A DNA stretch of 64,000 nucleotides from JBNJGB01 sp051747385. Its GTDB lineage: Bacteria; Myxococcota_A; UBA9042; PHBI01; JACKFB01. Numbering within the stretch: position 1 is the stretch's first letter; each line of letters begins with the position of its first letter. The stretch covers positions 89,782 through 153,781 of the forward strand of contig JBNJGB010000014.1 of the NCBI GenBank assembly GCA_051747385.1, read 5' to 3'. The notes under the pieces were generated by a model, which saw only the letters and a program-made list of their open reading frames with translations, was not told the origin of the DNA and made no database searches. The position numbers and the translations under genes were made by a program. Shown one piece after another: positions 27,650 through 36,397 of this stretch.

Positions 27650-30600
27650 ATGGCCGGACGACGCAGCGGAGCAGGCCCCATCCCGGCGTGGGGGCTCTTC
27701 GGACTCGCCCTCGTGGCGCTCGCCGCCTGCGGCGGATCGCCGGACGGCGGCGAGGCGCCGGGGAGCGCCGCCGGAGACACCGATGAAGCGGAGGAACCGG
27801 CAGACGCGCCCGACGCGCCGGATCCGGACGACGTCCCGGACGCGGACTCCGGGGACGCGGCTGCGGACGCCGGCCCCGAGGCGCCCGCGGAGATCCCGGC
27901 GGTGCTGCAGGCCGTCGACGCCGCCTACGCGGGTCGGAGCGTGCCGGCGGACGAGCGGATCTGGGCCCTGCACCGCTACCCCCGGGCCCTGCAGGCCGGG
28001 GAGGCCGTCACCGATCGCGCCGGAGAGGTCCTGGTCCAGGCGCCGGCGCCCGCCGTGCTGTACTGGGCGGACCTGCACCCCTACGCCCGCTGGGCCCACG
28101 ACACGCTGCTGATCCTCGTCGATCCGGACACGCGCGAGATCCTCCAGACCGCGGACGCGTCCTGGTGGCCGGTGGTGGGAGGCGAGGAGAGCGCCTGGGG
28201 CGTGGACACGCCGGAGGTCGCGGCCGACGACACCCTGGTCCGCGTACGGCCGCGCGACGTGGTCCGGTGGGAGGCGCCGCCCGTCCGTGGCGCCGGCGCA
28301 GGCCCGGAGACGCGCCGCGACGCACCCGAGGACCGCGACGGCGAGGCCGCCTGCGTCCCCACCCGGCACGCTCTCCTCGTCGTGGCAGAGGCCTCCGGAC
28401 ACGACACGACGGCCGACCGGGCCCTCGCGGAGGCCCTCCTCGCCTCCCCCGGCATCGGCGTCGACCCGGCCGACGTGCACGCGGTCGGATCGGCCATGGC
28501 CGACGTGGCTGCCGCCGCGACGGGGCTGGACGTGGCCTGCTGCGACGAGGTGATCCTCTACTTCGCCGGGCTCGGAGGCCCCGGCCCGGCGCTGGCCCCC
28601 GGCGACGACCCGATCCTCCCGGGCGCCCTGGCGGACCTGGTGGCCGAGGGCGAGGCTGCTCGCTGGCTGGTGCTCCTCGACGCCCCGTTCGGGGGGGACT
28701 TCGCGACGGCCCTCCCCGAGCGGCTCGGGCGAGACCACCCGGAGGCGGACGGGAGCCACGCCGTCCACGTCTTCAGCGGCGGAGGGCCGGGCGAGCCCGT
28801 GCACACCGCCTCGGTGGAGGCCGGGGACGGGCAGACCGCCGTGGGCGGGGCGTTCACCCAGGTCGTGCTGCGGCGCCTCCTCGTGGAGTCGGAGGCGCGC
28901 GACGCGCCGTGGCCCATGGCCGAGGACGCCGGCGGCGAGGACACGCTCCTCGGGCGCCTCCGCGCCGCCATGCCGGAGGGCGGGACCCTGGAGGGACGGA
29001 TCGCCGACGGGCCTTTCCTGGTGCCGGCGCCCGCCCTGGAGGGGGTGTGGCCCGGCGGAGCGGACGCCGGCATGCGCCTGGCTCAGCGCCCGCACGAGCA
29101 GGCGAATGACGGTTACGGAGACGCCTGCGAGTGCGCCGCCGACGCCGACTGCGCGCAGCCCGACGACCCCTGCCGGGCCTCCTTGTGCGTGGCGGGGAGG
29201 TGCCAGGAGGAGGCGATCCCGATCGGGGCGCCGTGCGACGACGGCGATCCCTGCACCCGGGACGAGGTCTGCACCCAGGACGGAGCCTGCACGCCGGCCG
29301 TCTCCGACGCGTGCGACGACGGGGACCCGTGCACCGTGGACACCTGCGATCCGGCCTCCGGCGCCTGTGCGCATTCCCCGGCCGCGGCGGGCACGCCGTG
29401 CGACGACGGCCAGGCCTGCACGACCGGGGACGCCTGCGACGGCGCGGGGACCTGTGAAGGCACCGCGACGGACTGCGACGACGGTAACCCCTGCACGGCG
29501 GACGCCTGCGATCCGGCCAGCGGCGCGTGCGAGCATCCGCCCGCGGAGGACGGGACGGGTTGCGACGACGGGGTTGCCTGCACGACCGCCTCGGAGTGCC
29601 AGCAGGGGGCGTGCGTGGCGACGAACATGCTCCACAGCGCGTGCGAGTTCGCCCTCGATGCGGCGGCCTGGCCGTGCACGGCGAGCACCTGCACCCCGGA
29701 CGGGTGCGTTTGGGAGCAGGAGGCGGAGGGATGCGCCCGGGAGGGCGTCCCCGGGACCTGCGAGCCGACGGGACAGACCCCGGGGTCGGGCACCGGGGAG
29801 GTCTGGCAGTGCGTCCCGGACGCGCCCCACTGCAGCCCGGAGACGGCGGCCTCGGACTGCGCGGACTTCGCCAACGGCGTGTTCGGCGTGAAGCAGTCTC
29901 CGCAGCCCCACCCGGACTGCGCGGAGATCGCCTGCGCCGACTCGGCCTGCACCCTCGTCGTGGAGGAGCAGGGGATGCCGTGCGACGTGGGCGACCCATG
30001 CTCGGAGTACGCCTGTGACGGCGCCGGCGGGTGCGACGTCGTCGGCCCCACCGAACCCGCTCCGGAGGGCTGCGCCTGCGACCCCGCGGGGGTCGTGGAG
30101 GAGGAGTGCGCGTCCCTGGTGGACGCCCTCGCCGACCGGGCGCCCTGCGTCGGGTTCGAGTGTGCGGACGGCGGGTCCGACGGCGAGGGCGTCTGTCGAC
30201 CCGTCGCGGCGAGCGGGCCGTGCACGCCCGACGGTGACGCGTGCTGGGAGGGTGGCTGCACGAAGCACCTCGAGTGCCTCCCGCGCGCCGGCCTCTCCGC
30301 CGACCTGGACGCGACGCCCTCCCTCTGCGACGACGGTGTCCCGTGCACGGCGGACGCCTGTGTGGGCCCCGAGCACCCCGAGGCCGACGGGGTCGGGTGC
30401 GTCCACCCGTGCATGGCGGGGGTGGCCTGTCCACAGGACCCGGCGGCCACGTGCATGGAGACGGCGGCCAGCTGCGCGTGCCTCGGGGAGGACGACCTGT
30501 GCCAGTCCAGCGCGGACTGCGACGACGGCGAGCCCTGCACGGACGACGACTGCGAGGACGGCCTCTGCTTCCACCCGCCCACGGAGTGCGACGACGGCGA

Positions 30601-31339
30601 GCCCTGCACGGACGACTTCTGCGAGGCGGGCGCGGGCTGCGCCACCACCCCCGCCGACTGCGACGACGGCGATCCGTGCACGGACGACTCGTGCGCGCCG
30701 GGCATGGGCTGCGTCCACGCGCTGGCCTGCCCCGCGACGTGGCATTGGACGCCCGAGGGCGTGGCCGTGGCGGCCGACGGCACGGGACGCGTCGAGCCGG
30801 ACGAGCAGGACCAGGTCCTCTACGACGGAGACGGCGCCCCCGCCGGGACGCTCGGGTTCCGCTTCGTCCAGAACGCGACCGCCGACGCGGGCATCTTCCG
30901 GGAGACGGCCGGGGCCGAGGAGGACGTCCCCGTCCTGTCCATGACCGCCGACGCGGAGGTGCCCGTGGCCGTGCTCGCGGGTCCGCCGTTCGCCGCCACG
31001 TCCGTCCCGACGCCGTGCATCGTGGGGGTGACGGTCCGGATCCACTGGGATCCCGCGACGGAGGGCTATGTGGGCGCCGTCGGCCAGGGCCTCCCGCTCG
31101 TGGTGGCGCCCCTGGGCCCCGACGACAACCCGGTGGAGGAGTGGATGCAGTCCTACACCGCCATGCCGCCGGATCCGCCGGGCGAGGGCCAGGACGTGCT
31201 CGAGTACGCGCCGGAGGGCCTGGAGACCGCCTGTCCCGACCTCACCGGCCTGGCGATCTTCATGGCGCCGACCGGCGGCGGAGACGCCCCCTTCCTCTGG
31301 CTGGAGTCCCTGGCGGTCGAGGTGGTTCCGGCTCCGTGA
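27650..31339 (+). CDS. Giant cysteine-rich lipoprotein with pseudo-caspase-like domain
   Basis: A 1229-residue surface lipoprotein. Lipobox ALAAC (Cys27) is followed by an acidic Asp/Ala/Pro linker (28-85). Residues ~235-430 look like a caspase/C14 fold: ILYFAGLGG and LVLLDAPFGGDFA occupy the positions of the catalytic YxxGHG and LDACxSG motifs, but the His is Leu308 and the Cys is Pro346, so the domain would be inactive. Residues ~490-1025 contain many CDDGDPCTxDxC-type repeats, rich in disulfides, typical of myxobacterial surface proteins. The last 200 residues form a beta-rich domain. A G-quadruplex-type repeat follows the stop. The start at 27650 gives a standard signal length; an ATG at 27620 is possible. 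Confidence 0.87.
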   Translation: MAGRRSGAGPIPAWGLFGLALVALAACGGSPDGGEAPGSAAGDTDEAEEPADAPDAPDPDDVPDADSGDAAADAGPEAPAEIPAVLQAVDAAYAGRSVPADERIWALHRYPRALQAGEAVTDRAGEVLVQAPAPAVLYWADLHPYARWAHDTLLILVDPDTREILQTADASWWPVVGGEESAWGVDTPEVAADDTLVRVRPRDVVRWEAPPVRGAGAGPETRRDAPEDRDGEAACVPTRHALLVVAEASGHDTTADRALAEALLASPGIGVDPADVHAVGSAMADVAAAATGLDVACCDEVILYFAGLGGPGPALAPGDDPILPGALADLVAEGEAARWLVLLDAPFGGDFATALPERLGRDHPEADGSHAVHVFSGGGPGEPVHTASVEAGDGQTAVGGAFTQVVLRRLLVESEARDAPWPMAEDAGGEDTLLGRLRAAMPEGGTLEGRIADGPFLVPAPALEGVWPGGADAGMRLAQRPHEQANDGYGDACECAADADCAQPDDPCRASLCVAGRCQEEAIPIGAPCDDGDPCTRDEVCTQDGACTPAVSDACDDGDPCTVDTCDPASGACAHSPAAAGTPCDDGQACTTGDACDGAGTCEGTATDCDDGNPCTADACDPASGACEHPPAEDGTGCDDGVACTTASECQQGACVATNMLHSACEFALDAAAWPCTASTCTPDGCVWEQEAEGCAREGVPGTCEPTGQTPGSGTGEVWQCVPDAPHCSPETAASDCADFANGVFGVKQSPQPHPDCAEIACADSACTLVVEEQGMPCDVGDPCSEYACDGAGGCDVVGPTEPAPEGCACDPAGVVEEECASLVDALADRAPCVGFECADGGSDGEGVCRPVAASGPCTPDGDACWEGGCTKHLECLPRAGLSADLDATPSLCDDGVPCTADACVGPEHPEADGVGCVHPCMAGVACPQDPAATCMETAASCACLGEDDLCQSSADCDDGEPCTDDDCEDGLCFHPPTECDDGEPCTDDFCEAGAGCATTPADCDDGDPCTDDSCAPGMGCVHALACPATWHWTPEGVAVAADGTGRVEPDEQDQVLYDGDGAPAGTLGFRFVQNATADAGIFRETAGAEEDVPVLSMTADAEVPVAVLAGPPFAATSVPTPCIVGVTVRIHWDPATEGYVGAVGQGLPLVVAPLGPDDNPVEEWMQSYTAMPPDPPGEGQDVLEYAPEGLETACPDLTGLAIFMAPTGGGDAPFLWLESLAVEVVPAP

Positions 31340-31353
31340 TTCCCGGCGAGGTG

Positions 31354-31516
31354 CAGGGCAATCGCATAGTCGGACAAGCGTGGGCCGCGCGGCGGTACGA
31401 CGCCCGGCGCCGGAACGCACCCGCTCGGAAACGATGGGTTTTACGCGTCTGAGAGCGGGCAAGGGCAAGGGCAAGGGCAAGGGCAAGGGAGGGCGGTCGA
31501 CTTTGCGACCACCCTG
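31354..31516 (+). repeat. G-quadruplex/hairpin element, copy 1
   Basis: About 163 bp, nearly identical in plan to 36938-37111 and 43873-44034. Order: CAGGGCAATCGCA start, a GC-rich stem region (GGCGGTACGACGCCCGGCGCC), CCCGCTCGGAAACGATGG, CGTCTGAGAG, then (GGGCAA)n at about 31457-31489, then a hairpin GGGCGGTCG / CGACCACCC (one mismatch). It ends 56 bp before the GH92 start codon, on the same strand. Confidence 0.85.
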
Positions 31517-31572
31517 CGGCGAGGTGGGATGGGGGATGCACCCAGGCGCCGTTCGCCATACACTGCTCCGCC

Positions 31573-33924
31573 ATGAACGCCACGACCCGGACGACCCTGG
31601 CCCTCCTCTTCGCCCTCCTGCTCGCCCTCGCCGCCTGCGATGACGACGGCGGCGACTCCTCTGCAGCCGACACCGTCGGCCCCGACGCGACGGGCGACGT
31701 GCCCGCGGACGCTGCGGACGACGCCACGACGGACGCCGAAGAGGACACCGGCCCGCCGCCACCCCTGGTCATCGACGACCTCCGGGACCTGGCGTCCCTG
31801 GTCGACCCGATGATCGGCTCGGACGGGTCGGGCAACGTGATCCCCGGCGCGCTCGTGCCCCACGGGATGATCCGGGTGAGCCCGGACACGGACTCGGGGG
31901 CCGGGAGCATCGCCGCCTACGAGTACGACGACCCACACATCCAGGGCTTCACCCACACGCACCTGGAGGGCCCGGGCGGGTCCTCGAACGGCTACAGCCA
32001 GATCCTGCTGATGCCCACGACCGGGTCCCTGGCGACGGAGAGCAAGGAGTACCAGTCCGCGTTCTCCCACGACACCGAGGCGGCGGAGGCGGGCTACTAC
32101 GCGGTGACCCTGGACGATCACGCCGTCGACGTGGAGGTCACGGCGGCCGCGCACTCCGGCGTCCACCGGTACGTGTTCCCGGAGAGCGACGAGGCCCGGG
32201 TGCTCCTGGACCTCGACCACTCCAACGGCCTGGCGCGGGGCGGCTCCATCGAGGCTGTGGACGACCGGACCCTCCAGGGCTTCGGGGACTACAACCTCCA
32301 CCCGGCCCTCGACTTCGTCCTGCAGGACGGCACCACGGGCGAGACCACGGTCTACTTCTACGCCCGCTTCGACCGGCCCTTCGAGGAGGTGGACTTCTGG
32401 GGCGACAGCGGCGACCGCGTGGACGGCGCCTGGGTCCGCTTCGCGACCGACGCCGGGGACGCCGTCGAGGTGCGTATCGGCATCTCCTTCATCAGCGTGG
32501 AGCAGGCGCGGACCAACATGGAGGCCGAGGTGGCCGAGCGCTCCTTCGAGGAGGTGCGCCAGGCCGCCTGGGACACCTGGAACGAGCGCCTGAACCGGAT
32601 CCGGGTGGAGGGCGACGAGGACCACCGGCGAGCGTTCTACACGGCGCTGTACCACCACATGTTCCAGCCGGCCGATCACACGGAGGTCGGCGGCCGATTC
32701 CACAGCGCCGCGGACGGCGTGGGCGACGTGTTCGACGCCGAGGGGCGCCGCTTCTACACCGACGACTGGTGCATGTGGGACACCTTCCGGACCACCCACC
32801 CGCTCGCGACCCTCGTCGAGCCCGAGACCCGCGGCGACGTCGTCTGGTCGATGCTGCACCTGTACGACCAGGGCGGCTGGCTGCCCAAGTGCACCTGGCA
32901 CGCCGCCGGGTACTCGCGCGTGATGATCGGCAACCACGCCATCCCCATCATCGTGGACCCCTGGGTGAAGGGCGTCCGGGACTTCGACCCCGACCTCGCG
33001 TGGGAGGCGATGCTCAAGGCGTCGACCGAGGACAACGACAACCCGGCCTCCGAGGGCGCGTGCGGGTACTTCAACCTGGGCACCGTCCCGGCGTACCTGG
33101 ACCTGGGGTGGGTCCCGCGGGAGTGCGACTCCCACCAGTCGGCGTCCATGACGCTGGAGCACGCCTACAACGACTGGGTCATGGCGCAGATGGCCGACGC
33201 CCTGGGCCTCGAGGACGAGCGCGAGCGCTTCCTGGAGCGGGCCGGGAACTTCCGGAACCACTGGAACCCCGAGCACGGCTTCATGCAGGGCCGCCGCGCC
33301 GACGGGACCTGGGTCGAGCCCTTCGATCCCACGGACGACCGGGACGCGAACGACTTCTGCGAGGCCACGTCCTGGATCTACTCGTTCTTCGTGCCCCACG
33401 ACGTCCCGGCCCTCGTCGAGCTGATGGGGGGTGAGGAGGCGTTCGTGGAGCGGCTGGACACGTTCTTCGCCGATGACCACTACGAGCAGTCGAACCAGCC
33501 GAGCTGGCACATCCCGTGGCTGTACAACTTCGCCGGGCGGCCCGACAAGACGCAGGCGCGGGTCCGTGAGGTCCTGGACACCGAGTACGGCACGGCGCCG
33601 AACGGGCTGCCGGGGAACGACGACGCCGGCTCCATGTCCGCCTGGTACGTGCTGAGCGCCCTGGGCCTCTACCCCGTGGCCCCCGGCGGGACCACCTATC
33701 AGCTCGGGAGCCCCCTGTTCGACCGGGCCACCCTGCACCTGCACCCGGGCTGGTACGACGGCGGCACCTTCGTCATCGAGACCGTGAACAACGGGCCGGA
33801 CCACGTGTACGTCCAGTCGGCGACCCTGAACGGCGAGCCGCTCGAGGCCATGGAGATCGACCACGCCGACCTGGCGGCCGGCGGGACCCTGGTCCTGGAG
33901 ATGGGCCCGGCCCCTCCCGAGTAG
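31573..33924 (+). CDS. GH92 alpha-mannosidase, lipoprotein
   Basis: A 783-residue glycoside hydrolase of family 92 (calcium-dependent exo-alpha-mannosidases). Lipobox ALAAC (Cys22), an acidic linker to about residue 65, then the N-terminal beta-sandwich starting VDPMIGSDGSGNVIPGA. Family motifs: HTHLEGPG, YTALYHHMFQP, DDWCMWDTFRTTHPL, EATSWIY, and GNDDAGSMSAWYVLSALG near residue 680. The last three surround the catalytic acid and base and the calcium site. It is probably displayed on the outer membrane and trims alpha-mannosides. Copy 1 of the G-quadruplex element lies 56 bp upstream and should be in its 5' leader. Confidence 0.95.
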   Translation: MNATTRTTLALLFALLLALAACDDDGGDSSAADTVGPDATGDVPADAADDATTDAEEDTGPPPPLVIDDLRDLASLVDPMIGSDGSGNVIPGALVPHGMIRVSPDTDSGAGSIAAYEYDDPHIQGFTHTHLEGPGGSSNGYSQILLMPTTGSLATESKEYQSAFSHDTEAAEAGYYAVTLDDHAVDVEVTAAAHSGVHRYVFPESDEARVLLDLDHSNGLARGGSIEAVDDRTLQGFGDYNLHPALDFVLQDGTTGETTVYFYARFDRPFEEVDFWGDSGDRVDGAWVRFATDAGDAVEVRIGISFISVEQARTNMEAEVAERSFEEVRQAAWDTWNERLNRIRVEGDEDHRRAFYTALYHHMFQPADHTEVGGRFHSAADGVGDVFDAEGRRFYTDDWCMWDTFRTTHPLATLVEPETRGDVVWSMLHLYDQGGWLPKCTWHAAGYSRVMIGNHAIPIIVDPWVKGVRDFDPDLAWEAMLKASTEDNDNPASEGACGYFNLGTVPAYLDLGWVPRECDSHQSASMTLEHAYNDWVMAQMADALGLEDERERFLERAGNFRNHWNPEHGFMQGRRADGTWVEPFDPTDDRDANDFCEATSWIYSFFVPHDVPALVELMGGEEAFVERLDTFFADDHYEQSNQPSWHIPWLYNFAGRPDKTQARVREVLDTEYGTAPNGLPGNDDAGSMSAWYVLSALGLYPVAPGGTTYQLGSPLFDRATLHLHPGWYDGGTFVIETVNNGPDHVYVQSATLNGEPLEAMEIDHADLAAGGTLVLEMGPAPPE

Positions 33925-33937
33925 CCCCCACCCGCCG

Positions 33938-33966
33938 GGGTCAAACCTACTCACTTCTCACTTTTC
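33938..33966 (+). repeat. Short interspersed repeat, copy 2
   Basis: Shares the core GGTCAARCCTRCTCACTTCT with 22417-22445, again just after a plus-strand stop codon. It contains the direct repeat TCACTTCTCACTT. Confidence 0.65.
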
Positions 33967-34011
33967 GGCGCGCGCACCCGCCCGCCTGGCGGGCTCGATG
34001 GTTCGGGTCGT

Positions 34012-34264
34012 GACCGCCGGGGACGGCTCACAATTCGTCAACATGTCGCAGGACAAAGGGCTCGCGCAAAGACGCGAAGACGCAAAGCAAGGCGGCATGC
34101 TTCGGCCCGATGTGCTCGCTGTGGGCCGGCCGGTGACCCGACAGTCCCGGCCGAACCTGCGTGCAAGCGGTTCACTGGCCTTCGGGTCTTGGCGGCTTGG
34201 CGCGCGATTCTCCGCGAGACCGCGGCATCCCGAGACGTGTAGGACTGTGAGCCGGGGACGGCGA
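34012..34264 (+). repeat. MITE-like nested inverted repeat, copy B
   Basis: About 253 bp, closely matching copy A (10313-10569) throughout, including GCATGCTTCGGCCC and CGTGCAAGCGGTTCRCTGG. The ends GACCGCCGGGGACGGCTCAC (34012-34031) and its near complement (34246-34264 region) form the outer inverted repeat. No coding capacity is evident. Confidence 0.8.
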
Positions 34265-34285
34265 TCCCGCTGCGCCTTGCCCACG

Positions 34286-34332
34286 TTCTCCGTGCCCTTG
34301 CGGCTGGTGCCTTGGCGCGAGCGCATCGGACC
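34286..34332 (-). repeat. Solo repeat in inverted orientation
   Basis: Its reverse complement (core GCTCGCGCCAAGGCACCAGC) matches 17151-17200 at about 38 of 46 positions. It lies directly next to MITE copy B. Confidence 0.55.
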
Positions 34333-34346
34333 GCGTGAGGGGTGCG

Positions 34347-34442
34347 TTTGACCTGAGTTTCTCACAAGACGTCGAGCGAAGCGCCGGGAGACGCGGGTGG
34401 ATCCCAAGCTGCAGCCGGCGGATGGTGAGAAATGCAGGTTAA
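34347..34442. repeat. 96-bp element with terminal inverted repeats
   Basis: TTTGACCTGAGTTTCTCAC (34347-34365) pairs with GGTGAGAAATGCAGGTTAA (34424-34442) as an imperfect 19-bp inverted repeat. Size and structure suggest a tiny MITE or the two joined ends of a deleted insertion sequence. Confidence 0.6.
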
Positions 34443-34535
34443 GTCCCGTCGCCTCGCGACCGTGGTGTCCGGGTGCGCGCCGCCGCAGCGGTGCACCGAC
34501 GCCGCGGGTCCGGCCCGCGAGGAGGACCCCGAGCC

Positions 34536-35510
34536 TTGCACCGCTGGATCACGACGCTCTGCGCCGGATGGACCCTCCTGCTCGCGGCGCTGCCCGCCGC
34601 GGCCGCGGACCTGGGGCCGGTCGCGTATCACTCGCCGGAGGCCACCGCGGACCTGACCCCGACCGAACGGGAGGAGCTCGCGTGGCTGTGGCAGGCGGAC
34701 TGCCGTGTCCTGAGCCTGTCGAGCGCGCAGCGGCAGGTCCTCGACGGCGCCGTCGAGCACGTGCGCTCCGTGCTGGCGGACCGGCGACTCCAGGCGATGA
34801 TCCGCGCCAAGGAGGACTGGCGCCTGGCCGACGGCGACGCCTGGACGGTCGACGCCGCCGCCGGGCAGCGCGTCCTGGAGCTCCTGGATGCCGCGACCTC
34901 CGATCGCCGCGTGGGGATCTTCACGTACGAGCGAACGCCGGAGCACCCGTGCGACCTGCCGGTCGCCAACGGCGACATCCACGCCTACACGGTGGACACG
35001 CAGCCCGTGATCCTCTTCCACCGCGCCTACCTGCAGCGGCAGGTGCACGCGGAGGACCTGGACGCGGGCCGGCGCCGGCTGGCCCGGACGCTGCTACACG
35101 AGACCCTGCACGTCCTGGGCTTCCGACATCCGGGGACCGTCGACGCCCGGGCGGGGGCGACCTACGCGAGCACCGTCCCGGTCTGGCTGGGCTGCGCAGT
35201 CGAGCACTGGCCCGACGCCGAGTACGTCCGGAGCGCCTGCCACCTCGCGGAGCCCTCCCGGCCGGCGTCCGCCCACCGGGACGCCTGCCGCCCGACGAGC
35301 CGGGTCGCCGGCCTGCGCACGGATCAGGAGGTCCGCGTGAAGGTGCGCCGGTGGTGGACGACGGCCGTGGTCCGCGAGGTCGACGCGACCTCCGGCCGCG
35401 CGCGCGTCCGCTGGCCGTCCCACGAGCACGAGGCCTGGGTCGACGGCTGCCGGATTCGCGCAGAGCGGCCACGCACCGCCGGGGTCACGGCTCCGCCGGC
35501 GACTCGATGA
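34536..35510 (+). CDS. Secreted zinc metalloprotease-like protein with Tudor-like C-terminus
   Basis: About 324 residues. A signal peptide (ITTLCAGWTLLLAALPAAAA) precedes a domain with HETLHVLGFRHPG, which fits the metzincin-type zinc motif HExxHxxGxxH (near residues 189-199). The C-terminal ~45 residues (VRVKVRRWWTTAVVREVD...GRARVRWPSHEHEAWV) resemble an Agenet/Tudor SH3-like barrel, unusual in an exported protease. Start choice is uncertain: TTG at 34536 after GAGGAGGACC gives a clean signal peptide; a GTG at 34473 would add 21 residues. Its 3' end overlaps the convergent OmpA gene by 26 nt. Confidence 0.75.
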   Translation: MHRWITTLCAGWTLLLAALPAAAADLGPVAYHSPEATADLTPTEREELAWLWQADCRVLSLSSAQRQVLDGAVEHVRSVLADRRLQAMIRAKEDWRLADGDAWTVDAAAGQRVLELLDAATSDRRVGIFTYERTPEHPCDLPVANGDIHAYTVDTQPVILFHRAYLQRQVHAEDLDAGRRRLARTLLHETLHVLGFRHPGTVDARAGATYASTVPVWLGCAVEHWPDAEYVRSACHLAEPSRPASAHRDACRPTSRVAGLRTDQEVRVKVRRWWTTAVVREVDATSGRARVRWPSHEHEAWVDGCRIRAERPRTAGVTAPPATR

Positions 35511-36357
35511 CGACCTCCACCCGCCGGTTGGCCTCCCGACCCTCCATGGTCGTACTCGACTCGATGGGCTTGCTGGCACCATAGCCCGTCGCCCGGATGC
35601 GATCCGCGTCGATCCCGCGGGCGACCAGGTAGCCCCGGACGACCTGCGCGCGCTCCTGGGAAAGCGCCATGCTCCACGCATCCAGCCGCGCCGCGTCCGT
35701 GTGGACCTCCACCCGGACCACCCGGTCGGGGAGCTGCTTGATGAAGACCGCCAGGAGCGCCAGGCGCTCGAACGCGGGCGGCAGCAGGTCCGACGCGTTC
35801 TGCGCGAACAGGGACTCCGAGGGCAGGCGCACGAGGATGGCGCCCTCCTCCATGTCGCGCACGCTGGCCACGCGCTCCAGGCGCTCCCGGGCATCGAGCA
35901 TCCGGGCCTCGGCCTGGATGTGCTTCATCCGCTCCGCGCGGCTGGGGCTCGGCTCGCCCGGCGTCTCCCCGGGGCCGCGGAGCTCGCGGGCCTGCTCGCC
36001 GCGCAGGGCCCCCGCCAGGGCCTCGTGACTCCGGCGGGCCGTGGCGACGCGCCGCCGCTGCAGGGTGAGCCGGGCCTGGACGTCCGCGAGCTGGGCCCGT
36101 CGCAGGGCCACGTACGCCCGCGTCCGCGTGACCTCGTCGTCCCCGTACCGCTCGAAAGCACGCTCGGCCCGGTCCAGGGCCGCCTTGGCGTCCATCACGG
36201 CGTCGGGCGCCAGGTCGTGGGCCGGCCCGGTGGCGATGTCCTCGAACTCCGTGCGTGCCTGCTCGAGCTCTGCCGGCACCGCGGCCCCGCAGCCCGCGAG
36301 CAGGAGGGCGAGGCCCGCCGCGAGGGCGATCCTCCACCCGATGTGCTGTCGACTCAT
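35485..36357 (-). CDS. OmpA-family lipoprotein with DUF4398-like N-terminal region
   Basis: A 290-residue lipoprotein (lipobox LLAGC, Cys23). Residues 25-150 are helical and resemble DUF4398 (long charged helices, AKAALDRAERAFE). Residues ~170-285 form an OmpA C-terminal domain that binds peptidoglycan, with LSQERAQVVRGYLVARGI and EANRRVEVV. It should tether the outer membrane to the cell wall. GGAGGACGCC precedes the ATG. It is the second gene of an operon: 40 nt after the DUF4398 lipoprotein. The stop lies inside the convergent metalloprotease gene. Confidence 0.92.
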   Translation of the reverse strand: MSRQHIGWRIALAAGLALLLAGCGAAVPAELEQARTEFEDIATGPAHDLAPDAVMDAKAALDRAERAFERYGDDEVTRTRAYVALRRAQLADVQARLTLQRRRVATARRSHEALAGALRGEQARELRGPGETPGEPSPSRAERMKHIQAEARMLDARERLERVASVRDMEEGAILVRLPSESLFAQNASDLLPPAFERLALLAVFIKQLPDRVVRVEVHTDAARLDAWSMALSQERAQVVRGYLVARGIDADRIRATGYGASKPIESSTTMEGREANRRVEVVIESPAEP

Positions 36358-36397
36358 GGCGTCCTCCGTCGCTGTCGCGGGTCGGTCCCCCCGAGCC

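Larger units (their letters stand above)
33925..34535. other. 611-bp repeat-rich intergenic island
   Basis: No gene. In order: short repeat copy 2 (33938-33966), MITE-like copy B (34012-34264), an inverted solo repeat (34286-34332) and a 96-bp inverted-repeat element (34347-34442). A leader of about 90 bp remains before the metalloprotease gene. The clustering suggests a landing site for small mobile elements. Confidence 0.75.

Noticed and set aside
31457..31489. CRISPR array or simple microsatellite
   Set aside because: The repeated unit is a 6-bp GGGCAA with no spacers, so not CRISPR. It is not a plain microsatellite either, because it recurs with the same ~100 bp of flanking sequence at three loci.
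31488..31516. Intrinsic terminator at the end of each G-quadruplex element
   Set aside because: The hairpin is strong, but no T tract follows in any of the three copies, and a start codon follows within 100 nt, so a leader structure is a better description.
27464..31762. A 1432-codon minus-strand frame
   Set aside because: It is the complement of the CDDG-repeat lipoprotein and of a G-quadruplex repeat (read as LPLPLPLP); no independent gene signals.
33958..34407. A 149-codon minus-strand frame in the repeat island
   Set aside because: It runs across three different repeats, one of which is inverted; similar frames arise from the other copies. There is no ribosome-binding site.
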